From assembly GCA_009705435.1 (NCBI GenBank), contig WLTJ01000127.1, positions 1 through 5,515 of the forward strand: a DNA stretch of 5,515 nt. Direction: 5' to 3'. The stretch's first letter is position 1. Each line of letters begins with the position of its first letter. This stretch comes from Actinomycetota bacterium. GTDB lineage: Bacteria > Actinomycetota > Acidimicrobiia > Acidimicrobiales > Ilumatobacteraceae. The translations under genes were made by a program, and so were the position numbers. This document shows, in pieces, positions 1 to 5,515 of the stretch. The notes beneath the pieces are model-generated. The model was not told the origin of the DNA and did no database searches. It saw only the letters and a list, made by a program, of their open reading frames with translations.

Positions 1-74
1 AAGATCATCAACATCACCAATACGGGTGTCAGCAAAACCATCTCCACTGCCGCACTCCCCCGATCACTTTTCAT
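1..74 (-). CDS. TadE/TadF-like pseudopilin, N-terminal fragment cut by window edge
   Basis: Only the first 24 codons lie in the window; the gene runs on past position 1. The ATG at 74-72 overlaps the TGA stop of the preceding tadE-like gene (71-73) as ATGA, and a GAGG-type Shine-Dalgarno lies inside that gene's end. The product begins MKSDRGSAAVEMVLLTPVL and continues hydrophobic. This is a textbook type IV prepilin-like N-terminus: short charged leader, Gly6, then SAAVE with Glu11 at mature position +5, followed by a membrane helix with the Pro common in TadE proteins. By family it should be a minor pseudopilin or TadE/TadF/TadG-type protein cut by the prepilin peptidase and anchored in the membrane. 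Which of these it is cannot be decided without the rest. The short leader, the overlap and the motif together make it a real gene and not chance. Confidence 0.85.
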   Translation of the reverse strand, partial: MKSDRGSAAVEMVLLTPVLVMLMI

Positions 75-466
75 CGATTGACCTCAAAAGTGAAACGTTC
101 AAGTGGCTCAATCACTGATCGACCAACGGAGCTAGGAAAGAAGGGGATAATCCGCGGAACTTTGACCTGCACAGTCACGCTCACCATCCCTGCGCTAACC
201 ACCACGAGCGGTGTCGCAAATAATTGCGCTCCAGCAGATGTCACAAAATTGCTGGCCGATGTTTGACCAAGTTGAACTGCCATGGAACTCGTGATCTTCA
301 CCGAGGATGCGGCGGTTGCACCTTGGGCCGCCGCCGCACCCGCGACATTTGAGGTGTGAAAATAAAGTCCAGCTTGAATGGCCAACATCAAGATCAAGAT
401 GATCACCGGCACGACTAAGACAACTTGCGCCGAGGTCTCACCTTTATCTCGTTGGCTCAAGGACAT
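71..466 (-). CDS. TadE-like pseudopilin (Flp/Tad pilus locus)
   Basis: The product is 131 residues, a usual length for TadE-like proteins. It has a nine-residue leader ending in Lys8-Gly9, then ETSAQ, then a strong hydrophobic helix (about residues 15-36, containing VVLVVPVIILILMLAIQ). A small-residue, Ala/Ser/Val-rich outer domain follows and ends in a basic-acidic tail. TadE proteins are pseudopilins that are processed by the prepilin peptidase and stay in the membrane to support pilus assembly. Predicted cleavage is after Gly9; mature position +5 is Gln14, not the usual Glu, while a Glu sits at +1. The ATG at 466 starts one base after the pilin gene's TGA, giving TGAGATG; the Shine-Dalgarno there is weak, so translational coupling is likely. 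It overlaps the next pseudopilin by ATGA. The family call is firm; its exact role in this pilus is inferred from homologues. Confidence 0.88.
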   Translation of the reverse strand: MSLSQRDKGETSAQVVLVVPVIILILMLAIQAGLYFHTSNVAGAAAAQGATAASSVKITSSMAVQLGQTSASNFVTSAGAQLFATPLVVVSAGMVSVTVQVKVPRIIPFFPSSVGRSVIEPLERFTFEVNR

Positions 467-467
467 C

Positions 468-662
468 TCAGCTCAGGTTCAGTGAATTGGCTTTAGTGCT
501 GATTTTGCCGGAAACGATGACCCCGACTGAAATGGCCAAGCCGATCAGTGCTGCGGCCATGACCACTGTTGTGGCACTAACTTCGCCACGGTCACGATCA
601 CTTTCCTGGGACGCCTGTAAACGAATGTTGTAGTACTGCCATAATTGCTTGAAATTTTCCAT
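468..662 (-). CDS. Small Flp-type pilin precursor (divergent, DUF4244-like)
   Basis: This 64-residue protein lies where actinobacterial Tad loci carry the major pilin, between tadC and tadE. It has a charged, hydrophilic leader of 26 residues (MENFKQLWQYYN... ending DRDRG), then EVSAT, one hydrophobic helix (about residues 32-51, VVMAAALIGLAISVGVIVSG) and a short Lys/Ser/Asn tail. Cleavage after Gly26 would leave a 38-residue mature pilin, which is tiny but within the range of Flp pilins. Unlike normal Flp (G^xxxxEY) it has Glu27 at +1 and Thr at +5 and +6. The ATG at 662 is chosen because an ideally spaced AAGGAAAAGGAAAAG stands before it; a longer reading from a TTG at 701 would ignore that site. 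Function as the structural pilin is inferred from size, topology and position; a minor pilin is the alternative. Confidence 0.8.
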   Translation of the reverse strand: MENFKQLWQYYNIRLQASQESDRDRGEVSATTVVMAAALIGLAISVGVIVSGKISTKANSLNLS

Positions 663-664
663 AT

Positions 665-679
665 CTTTTCCTTTTCCTT
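665..679 (-). promoter_or_regulatory. Tandem purine-rich ribosome binding site of the pilin gene
   Basis: On the minus strand this reads AAGGAAAAGGAAAAG, two AAGG cores six bases apart. The nearer core ends seven bases before the ATG at 662, the standard spacing. It lies in the only intergenic gap of the operon (663-687) and is the strongest Shine-Dalgarno-like site seen here. It decides the start of the pilin gene and may raise pilin output above that of the machine proteins; the latter is inference. Confidence 0.7.
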
Positions 680-687
680 GTGTTTGT

Positions 688-1533
688 TTATTGAGAACCA
701 AATCCGGAATTAATCATTTGTAATGCTGGGTAACCAAGAAGAACGAGAAATCCCAGGAACAGCAGAACCATCGGTAGGCCCATGCGCTCAGTCGCCGAAT
801 TTGCTTGAGCCTCAATCTCCGCTAACTGCTTCGAGCGCATGGATGATGCTTTTGCAACTAAAGAGGCCGTCATCCGCGCGCCTTGCTCACCACCGAGGCG
901 AATTGTGGCAGCCAACTCGGGCAACTCTTCGATGCCCAGTCGCTCGCCCTCAACTGCCAACACTTCCCACAATGACTGACGACGTGAACGTGCCACATCT
1001 AAAGCATCAGCAATCCGAATGAACGTTTCTCCATCTCCAACTCGCGATGCACTCACTAAGGCCGTTTCGATCCCAGCGCCGCCAGCCAACATGATTGATA
1101 CCAAATCCAAGAAAGCCGATAATGCTGTTCTGAATTCACGCCGTCGAGCCGATGCGCGGGTGCGTAATTGAATCACCGGCAAGATAAATCCGAGTACCGC
1201 GAGAATCAATGAACACACCATCAGCAGTGGTAGAGGTAATCCAGATCCACCTAAAGTTGTCAGCACCAACATTGCCAGTGGTAGAGCCGCTCCGATGAGA
1301 GCACCCAACAGCCGCTCGGTCGTGACCTCGGTCAGAGTTCGATCACACATTGCCAGATCAGATGTTGAGACCGAGAAATGTTTTTCAATGAGTTTCACTA
1401 GCAACTGCATCTGTGACCGGCTCGCTGTTGCTCCTGAGCCGTACTTGGGGAGAACTGTTGCTAAGGCAGGACGACGTAGAGCTTGGCGGATTAATAACCC
1501 TCCGAGACCAGCACCCACACCCCAAAAGATCAT
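688..1533 (-). CDS. tadC: TadC-like inner-membrane platform protein (T2SSF domain)
   Basis: This 281-residue protein is the second of the two platform subunits that sit in the cytoplasmic membrane under the pilus and are moved by the CpaF ATPase. It has membrane segments at about 76-95 and 99-120, a cytoplasmic helical T2SSF domain at about 135-245, and a C-terminal segment at about 253-272. The stretch SAFLDLVSIMLAGGAGIETA (139-158) and the ending MGLPMVLLFLGFLVLLGYPA (251-270) are typical of TadC. A weak hydrophobic N-terminus (1-16) may be a further segment. The ATG at 1533 overlaps the tadB stop as ATGA and has GAGG seven bases before it, inside tadB. The length matches family members. 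The gene is followed by a 25-base gap and the pilin gene. Assignment to TadC and not TadB rests on the extra upstream membrane segments and on gene order. Confidence 0.93.
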   Translation of the reverse strand: MIFWGVGAGLGGLLIRQALRRPALATVLPKYGSGATASRSQMQLLVKLIEKHFSVSTSDLAMCDRTLTEVTTERLLGALIGAALPLAMLVLTTLGGSGLPLPLLMVCSLILAVLGFILPVIQLRTRASARRREFRTALSAFLDLVSIMLAGGAGIETALVSASRVGDGETFIRIADALDVARSRRQSLWEVLAVEGERLGIEELPELAATIRLGGEQGARMTASLVAKASSMRSKQLAEIEAQANSATERMGLPMVLLFLGFLVLLGYPALQMINSGFGSQ

Positions 1534-2243
1534 GGCGCCACCTCAGACATAGGGCGAGCGATGAAACGCGGCGAGATAGTAAAGCGACCCAAGCGTTGCA
1601 ACATCACTAAGGAAGTGCCGAACATCGCAATGACGACACTTAAGGCCATCATCCCGCTCGGCTCTGTATACGCCACCAAGTAGGTGGGATTCAACATCAA
1701 TAGCCCCACAACAAAGAAAACCACGACGACGATAATGATCCGCACCGCACTTCGGATGCGGGCTCGCGCCACCCATACCCGCGTTCGCATCTGCACATCA
1801 CTTCGACAACACTCTGCTAAATGGCCGAGTAGCGCTCCGACATCGCGGACTTGATTTTCTGACGCAGTAATAAGTGCCGCAACGACAAAGTCGGCAGAAG
1901 GATGATTGATATCTGTGGCGAATTGGCGCACAGCTTCTGGAAGCCCCATAAAGCCTAAGCGTGCCGACAATTGCTCGACTGCTGGACGTATCGCTAGCGG
2001 TGCAGTCGCGGCGGTGACAGTCAGTGCTTGCTCCAATCCCCGTGCCCCCGCCATAGTGTCACGCAATTGTTCAGTCCACACTGCTAGGGCTTCAACCAGC
2101 TTTGTTTCATCCACCGATCGTCGCGCGGGGCGTGGCACTCGAATTCCCGATCGAATGACCACCACCCCACGCAATCCAGCCAGGACAAGGAGCGTGCCCG
2201 TAGCTAGAACCAAACCAAGTACAAGTCGCAGAATCATATTCAT
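1530..2243 (-). CDS. tadB: TadB-like inner-membrane platform protein (T2SSF domain)
   Basis: At 237 residues this is the first platform protein of the Tad secretion machine, expected to pair with TadC and transmit the ATPase's movement to pilin subunits in the membrane. It has an N-terminal membrane helix (about 4-24), a basic linker (IRVPRPARR, 34-42), a helical T2SSF domain (about 45-165, including WTEQLRDTMAGARGLEQAL, which resembles the family's opening motif), and two C-terminal membrane helices (about 168-185 and 197-216). It is somewhat shorter than many TadB proteins of other phyla, but compact forms are common in actinobacteria. The ATG at 2243 overlaps the cpaF stop as ATGA; a second ATG six bases later (2237) is an equally readable start. 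The Shine-Dalgarno is weak, so coupling to cpaF translation is likely. Confidence 0.92.
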   Translation of the reverse strand: MNMILRLVLGLVLATGTLLVLAGLRGVVVIRSGIRVPRPARRSVDETKLVEALAVWTEQLRDTMAGARGLEQALTVTAATAPLAIRPAVEQLSARLGFMGLPEAVRQFATDINHPSADFVVAALITASENQVRDVGALLGHLAECCRSDVQMRTRVWVARARIRSAVRIIIVVVVFFVVGLLMLNPTYLVAYTEPSGMMALSVVIAMFGTSLVMLQRLGRFTISPRFIARPMSEVAP

Positions 2244-3562
2244 CGTCGACCACTCACAACATGTAATGGGACAACTTCTGCGTCGTCATATCCGTGCGTC
2301 ACTAATAAATCGCGTAACTCACTGGTCATTGGATATGCCGGCTCAGCACAGTCGTGACCATGAGCGACGAAGATTTCGTTAGAAACAATTCGCGGCCCAT
2401 CGCAGTCCACTACCTCGCGGATACTGCTGATACGACGCTGACCATTGAACATTTCAATATGCACAACAATGTGCAGAGCGTTGGCGATTAAGAGATTCAC
2501 GACGTCTATCGGTAGACCCGTATTTGCCATTGACACGTAGGCCGCAAGTTTGGAAAATGCAGAGCGAGTTGAATCGGCATGCAGTGTGCACATTGAACCG
2601 TTATTCCCCTGACTCATGGCCATCAACATCGCGAACGCTTCTGCCCCGCGTACCTCACCGACGACAACCCGATCAGGATCCATACGCAAGGCCATGCGCG
2701 TCAAATCGGCAAGTGAAATCGCCCCGAGACCTTCAATGTTGGCGTCACGAGACTGCAACTCATCATGATCTGGATGGAGTTGGACAAATCTTCCTAAGCC
2801 AAGTTCAAAAGCATCCTCAATGGTCACAATCCGCTCATGAAACGGGATCTCATTCATCAATGCTCGCAATAATGTGGTTTTACCACTACCAGTTCCACCG
2901 GCGACAATAACATTTCTCTTAGCAAGTACGGCTGCCCGCAGAAACCGATGCACCGTCGCAGACATCAGACCATTGCGTCGCAATTCATCTAAAGAAGAGA
3001 GATGAAACTGGTGCTTGCGAATCACTAGCAGTGGCTTTTGCGAAACATCCATCACGGCGAAGAGTCGACTTCCATCGTCAAGGCAGACATTGCATTCCGC
3101 TGCTAAGGCATCAAACCGTCGCTCACCATTGCGCGAGCGTGAGGCCACATTGCGCACTAGTCGCACAAGTTCTTCGTCACTGCTCACCACTGGATCAATT
3201 TCATGGCGCGAACCATCGGTGTGTTTGACCCAGACAGGAGAAGAACCGCGCACATGAATGTCGGTAATCAAAGGATTATCAAGCAATTCTTGTAATGGCC
3301 CGAAGCCAAGAACAGCGTCAATGGCTTTTTTTGTGAGATCAATCTGATTGGCTAATCCCAAATCTGGAATGCCCATCAATAAGGAGTGTGATTCGCGCTG
3401 ATCAAAAAACTGTCGTGCCAAATCTCGGGCAACTTCACATTCATCAGCACTCGACGATTCAAGGCCCTGAGCGCGGCGCTTCTGACGATGATCAATCAAG
3501 ACTGCAGTCATCTGAGCAATGAGATCTCTCTGCACAATGTCTGCTGGGGCTAGCGACATCAC
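2240..3562 (-). CDS. cpaF: CpaF/TadA secretion ATPase of the Flp/Tad pilus
   Basis: This is the cytoplasmic hexameric ATPase that powers pilin export and assembly in Tad systems. The 440-residue sequence has a helical N-terminal region (1-80), the CpaF N-terminal domain with GFGPLQELLDNPLITDIHV (86-104) and the loop GERRFDALAAECNVCLDDGS (146-165), and the RecA-like core. Core motifs are intact: Walker A GGTGSGKT (222-229, Lys228), Asp box IVTIEDAFEL (245-254), Walker B region MDPDRVVVGEVRG (294-306, with Glu303) and His box GSMCTLHADS (322-331, His328). Nothing essential seems missing, so an active enzyme is expected. The GTG at 3562 overlaps the previous stop as GTGA; the next codon is an ATG (3559) sharing one base with that stop (TGATG), and a GGCGGTGG-like site precedes both. 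The true protein may thus be 439 residues. The stop overlaps tadB. Confidence 0.96.
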   Translation of the reverse strand: MMSLAPADIVQRDLIAQMTAVLIDHRQKRRAQGLESSSADECEVARDLARQFFDQRESHSLLMGIPDLGLANQIDLTKKAIDAVLGFGPLQELLDNPLITDIHVRGSSPVWVKHTDGSRHEIDPVVSSDEELVRLVRNVASRSRNGERRFDALAAECNVCLDDGSRLFAVMDVSQKPLLVIRKHQFHLSSLDELRRNGLMSATVHRFLRAAVLAKRNVIVAGGTGSGKTTLLRALMNEIPFHERIVTIEDAFELGLGRFVQLHPDHDELQSRDANIEGLGAISLADLTRMALRMDPDRVVVGEVRGAEAFAMLMAMSQGNNGSMCTLHADSTRSAFSKLAAYVSMANTGLPIDVVNLLIANALHIVVHIEMFNGQRRISSIREVVDCDGPRIVSNEIFVAHGHDCAEPAYPMTSELRDLLVTHGYDDAEVVPLHVVSGRR

Positions 3563-4236
3563 ACCACCGCCAGACTAGATAAGCGATTGGGTTGCAGTTC
3601 GTTTGCCAAGGCGGTGATTGCTTTTCGTAATGAGGCGCTACTTTTGCGGTCGGCCGGCAAGAGGTCGGCCAGAACAGGGAACTCCACGGCCTGAGATAAC
3701 TCTTTCACGGTGTACCTGCCACCAGCAGCAAGAATCTTCCAAAGACCGAAATCGTTAAGTAACTGCTGACGATGAACAAGCACAACGACATCATCAAGAT
3801 CAGTGCGCGTGATCAGAAGCCGAATATCAGCTTGACGAATGAGTTCGGCGGCTGGACTATTGGGTCGCACACGCCCCACATCAATGACAATGTCGCCACC
3901 TATGAATTGTTCGATATTGCGCACATGTGGTCCGATCACGGATAGGGCAGCAATCACCTGCTCCGCTGAAGGTGGAGCCACGACGACGCTGACGTGATTT
4001 CGATATTCACGACAAAGGGTGGCGGGGTCAAGTGTGGAGGTTGCTGGAGTACGCAGATGACCCGCTAATTCAGCCAGCCCAGGTCGAAGTTCCCAATTGT
4101 GACGCGCTGCCAAACGGCCGCCATCTGGATCTGCCTCAATCACAGTGACGGGATGGGGCCACAAAGTTGCCAGATGAAGGGACACCGTCCCGAGATCGGT
4201 GAGTCCGCCAGTTGTGCCAGTGACGATCAGCGTCAT
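3559..4236 (-). CDS. TadZ/CpaE-like MinD/ParA-fold protein with degenerate P-loop
   Basis: This 225-residue protein is of the actinobacterial MinD/ParA-like kind found next to cpaF, related to TadZ/CpaE, which localise the pilus machine in the cell. The fold shows in the opening strand and loop MTLIVTGTTGGLTDLGTVSL (1-20), the motif VIEADPDGGRLAARH (32-46, with Asp36 and Asp38), a strand with Asp (DIVIDVGRV, 115-123) and a later strand RLLITRTD (139-146). The P-loop region GTTGGLTDLGT lacks both lysines of the deviant Walker A (KGGxGKT), so ATP hydrolysis is doubtful; TadZ-like relatives are known to vary here. A C-terminal part (about 155-215, with YTVKEL, 175-180) is helical. The ATG at 4236 lies one base past the stop of the SAF gene and has AAGGTGG nine bases before it. 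Its exact job is inferred from gene order. Confidence 0.85.
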   Translation of the reverse strand: MTLIVTGTTGGLTDLGTVSLHLATLWPHPVTVIEADPDGGRLAARHNWELRPGLAELAGHLRTPATSTLDPATLCREYRNHVSVVVAPPSAEQVIAALSVIGPHVRNIEQFIGGDIVIDVGRVRPNSPAAELIRQADIRLLITRTDLDDVVVLVHRQQLLNDFGLWKILAAGGRYTVKELSQAVEFPVLADLLPADRKSSASLRKAITALANELQPNRLSSLAVV

Positions 4237-4237
4237 C

Positions 4238-4963
4238 TCAATTCACCACCTTGATGAGATGAAGTTCGTCGTGACCAATCATCTGCGAGGCCGAAATCAA
4301 TCCGACGCGTAACGTCACTGATCGATCACCGCTCATGGCATCAGGTTCAGATATTTCCCACACCTGGACCGATCCCGTGATGGTGCTGGCGAGTTTCGAA
4401 CCATCACTTTGACCATCAACCGCGATGAGTTGTACATCATCACCAGCTGAGAGGTTCGCTGGCGCTTGCCCGCTTGTGACCGTGATCCCGGCGAGACCCT
4501 CACCTTTTCCCAAAGGCGCAACAGAGATAAGTTGCGAGGCATTCAATGGCGTGCCCGCAGGGATATCAAAAGAAGCACGCATGCCAATCACTTGCGACGC
4601 AGCCGAACTGGGTAAGAGGGCGATCTCGGTATCACTGCTGATATGTGCGGTGACTAGATCGCCGGCTCGAACTTGCGCGCCACGTGTCAAGAATCGCGAT
4701 GTGATCAGCACACTCACACCTGAATCTTGCGAATTTTGCCACATCAAAGCCCCGCCCACACACGAGGCCACGATCAGTAATCCAACGGCAAACTCTGGAA
4801 TCCGAATACCCTGCCGCTTCATGCCTCCAGTCACAGAGGCCCCAAGGGTTGCAATCCGTTGGCGATACACACCACCTCGTTGGATGATTCCTTGACTCAT
4901 CGAAATACTCGCTTTCCCCATTCGGCATGCACGTGTTGATGTGTGCCGAGAAATCTGAACCAC
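4238..4963 (-). CDS. SAF-domain membrane protein (CpaB/RcpC-like), first gene of the tad operon
   Basis: This 241-residue protein has a basic N-terminal cytoplasmic part, one membrane helix (about 57-75, PEFAVGLLIVASCVGGALMW) and an outer domain. The SAF domain is at about 84-150: VLITSRFLTRGAQVRAGDL and later IGMRASFDIPAGTPLNASQL, the pattern of CpaB/RcpC and related proteins. A beta-rich remainder includes GDDVQLIAVDG (174-184). In Gram-negative Tad systems CpaB is periplasmic and helps the secretin; in actinobacteria, without a secretin, its role is not established, and cell-wall passage of the pilus is a guess. The start is uncertain. The GTG at 4963 is the outermost and lies just after a candidate promoter. 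ATGs at 4921 and 4900 are alternatives; the last has only weak GGGGAAAG/GAG upstream but gives a shorter, more usual N-terminus. Domain call firm, start not. Confidence 0.85.
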   Translation of the reverse strand: MVQISRHTSTRACRMGKASISMSQGIIQRGGVYRQRIATLGASVTGGMKRQGIRIPEFAVGLLIVASCVGGALMWQNSQDSGVSVLITSRFLTRGAQVRAGDLVTAHISSDTEIALLPSSAASQVIGMRASFDIPAGTPLNASQLISVAPLGKGEGLAGITVTSGQAPANLSAGDDVQLIAVDGQSDGSKLASTITGSVQVWEISEPDAMSGDRSVTLRVGLISASQMIGHDELHLIKVVN

Positions 4964-4976
4964 GGCGAACTAACAA

Positions 4977-5003
4977 TGAATAGGTCATCGGACCCACTCT
5001 CAA
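4977..5003 (-). promoter_or_regulatory. Candidate promoter of the tad operon
   Basis: On the minus strand TTGAGA (5003-4998) is followed after 15 bases by TATTCA (4982-4977), resembling a housekeeping -35/-10 pair with a short spacer. Transcription would start near 4970, giving a leader of only about seven bases before the GTG at 4963, or about 70 bases if the ATG at 4900 is used. The match is imperfect. It is offered because it is the best pair in the divergent spacer, in the right place and direction. Confidence 0.35.
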
Positions 5004-5027
5004 ACGGACGGTTCAGGGCTTGCGAGG

Positions 5028-5033
5028 TAGAGT
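5028..5033 (+). promoter_or_regulatory. -10 element of map, placed for a leaderless transcript
   Basis: TAGAGT fits the actinobacterial TANNNT -10 pattern and ends seven bases before the GTG at 5041. A start of transcription at or next to that GTG would give a leaderless mRNA, common in actinobacteria. No Shine-Dalgarno precedes the GTG, which agrees. No convincing -35 is seen at the usual distance. This site favours the GTG over the ATG at 5062 as the map start. Confidence 0.5.
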
Positions 5034-5040
5034 AAATCTT

Positions 5041-5515
5041 GTGACTAGCACCCCTAGCCGAATGAAAGCACCAGCGGTTCTTCCGCAATCCAACGACGAG
5101 TGTTGGTGCGGATCGGGCCGCAAATATAAGCGTTGCCACAAGGGTCTTGAGGGTCGCATCACACCCGGTGTTATCTCGCCAATGCGCGCTGTGCCTGACC
5201 ATAGCGGCAAGCCTCCGTACGCAGCCACGGGTGAAGTCCCACGGTGGAATGAACCCAAGGTCAAGAGTCCTGAGATTATTGAAAAGATGCGTTACGCCTG
5301 CGACATGGCCACCGACATTTTGCGTTTGGCGGGCGAGTATGTCCAAGCCGGCATGACAACAAATGACATTGACATTTTCGTCCATGATCTGACCATTGAA
5401 CGCGGTGCCTACCCCAGCCCGCTGAACTATCACCATTATCCGAAAAGCGTTTGCACCTCATTGAATGAAGTGATCTGTCACGGTATTCCCGATGACACCG
5501 TGATTGAGGATGGCG
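5041..5515 (+). CDS. map: Type I methionine aminopeptidase with N-terminal SEC-C zinc motif, 3' end outside window
   Basis: The first 158 codons are present. The enzyme removes the initiator methionine from new proteins in the cytosol, after deformylation. An N-terminal SEC-C-type zinc motif, CWCGSGRKYKRCHK (Cys21, Cys23, Cys32, His33), is followed by a linker with spaced prolines (TPGVISPMRAVP, 41-52; KPPY, 57-60) and the catalytic domain from about 77 (SPEIIEKMRYACDMA). Family signatures include GAYPSPLNYHHYPKSVCTSLNEV (122-144) and ICHGIP (145-150), whose His147 is the conserved substrate-site histidine. The metal-ligand residues lie beyond the edge. The linker and domain resemble the mycobacterial MapB/MetAP1c type; the zinc motif is additional. 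The GTG at 5041 is chosen because a -10 element sits seven bases upstream and because the zinc motif needs an early start. The gene is divergent from the pilus operon and functionally unrelated to it. Confidence 0.95.
   Translation, partial: MTSTPSRMKAPAVLPQSNDECWCGSGRKYKRCHKGLEGRITPGVISPMRAVPDHSGKPPYAATGEVPRWNEPKVKSPEIIEKMRYACDMATDILRLAGEYVQAGMTTNDIDIFVHDLTIERGAYPSPLNYHHYPKSVCTSLNEVICHGIPDDTVIEDG

Noticed and set aside
468..701. Longer 77-residue pilin from a TTG at 701
   Set aside because: It would overlap tadC and read through the strong ribosome binding site that is perfectly placed for the ATG at 662; the extra residues look like translated leader.
1906..2382. Plus-strand open frame of 158 codons
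   Set aside because: It is the opposite strand of tadB and the end of cpaF, both well supported; the translation is rich in Arg/Ser/Thr and looks like a shadow.
4425..4895. Plus-strand open frame of 156 codons
   Set aside because: It lies antisense to the SAF-domain gene, whose domain pattern is recognisable; no motif or ribosome binding site supports the plus strand.
5062..5064. ATG as the start of map
   Set aside because: It has no Shine-Dalgarno before it, whereas the GTG at 5041 is well placed for leaderless translation from the TAGAGT element. Not fully excluded, since the zinc motif would still be included.
4897..5436. Minus-strand open frame of 179 codons across the divergent spacer and map
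   Set aside because: It is antisense to the clearly coding map gene, covers the promoter region, and its translation shows no domain or sensible composition.
1..5515. CRISPR arrays, tRNA or rRNA genes, insertion sequences, long repeats, strong terminator hairpins
   Set aside because: None was recognised on reading both strands; the window is almost entirely filled by the eight pilus genes and map.

Overview
The window comes from an actinobacterium, most likely a moderate-GC one (about half G+C by eye). The evidence is gene order and protein type: an SAF-domain membrane protein, a MinD/ParA-like protein without a proper P-loop lysine, a CpaF/TadA ATPase, TadB, TadC, a very small pilin and TadE-type pseudopilins is the usual layout of the actinobacterial Flp/Tad pilus locus. 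No outer-membrane secretin gene is seen, which fits a monoderm. A freshwater or other low-GC actinobacterial lineage is an inference; the genus cannot be told from this sequence.

Layout. Positions 4963 down to 1 are one minus-strand operon of eight genes, the last cut by the window edge: cpaB/SAF-like, tadZ/cpaE-like, cpaF (tadA), tadB, tadC, flp-like pilin, tadE-like, and a second tadE-like gene of which only the first 24 codons are present. Almost all junctions overlap by 1-4 bases or are separated by 1 base, so translation is probably coupled. The one real gap (25 bases) lies before the pilin gene, which has a tandem purine-rich ribosome binding site. Positions 5041-5515 hold the start of a plus-strand methionine aminopeptidase gene (map), divergent from the operon. 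The 77-base space between them carries candidate promoters for both directions.

How it works together. CpaF is the hexameric cytoplasmic ATPase that drives pilin extrusion through the TadB/TadC inner-membrane platform. The TadZ-like protein probably positions the machine, and the SAF protein probably acts outside the membrane. The pilin and the TadE-like proteins are made as prepilins with a short charged leader ending in Gly, to be cut by a prepilin peptidase (TadV/CpaA) that is not in this window. The methionine aminopeptidase is an unrelated housekeeping gene.

The main oddities are the non-canonical processing sites of the pilin and first TadE (Glu at +1 instead of +5), the degenerate P-loop of the TadZ-like protein, and the combination of an SEC-C zinc motif with a proline-containing linker on a probably leaderless map. 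I saw no wholly new system; this is a recognisable Tad locus with divergent parts.
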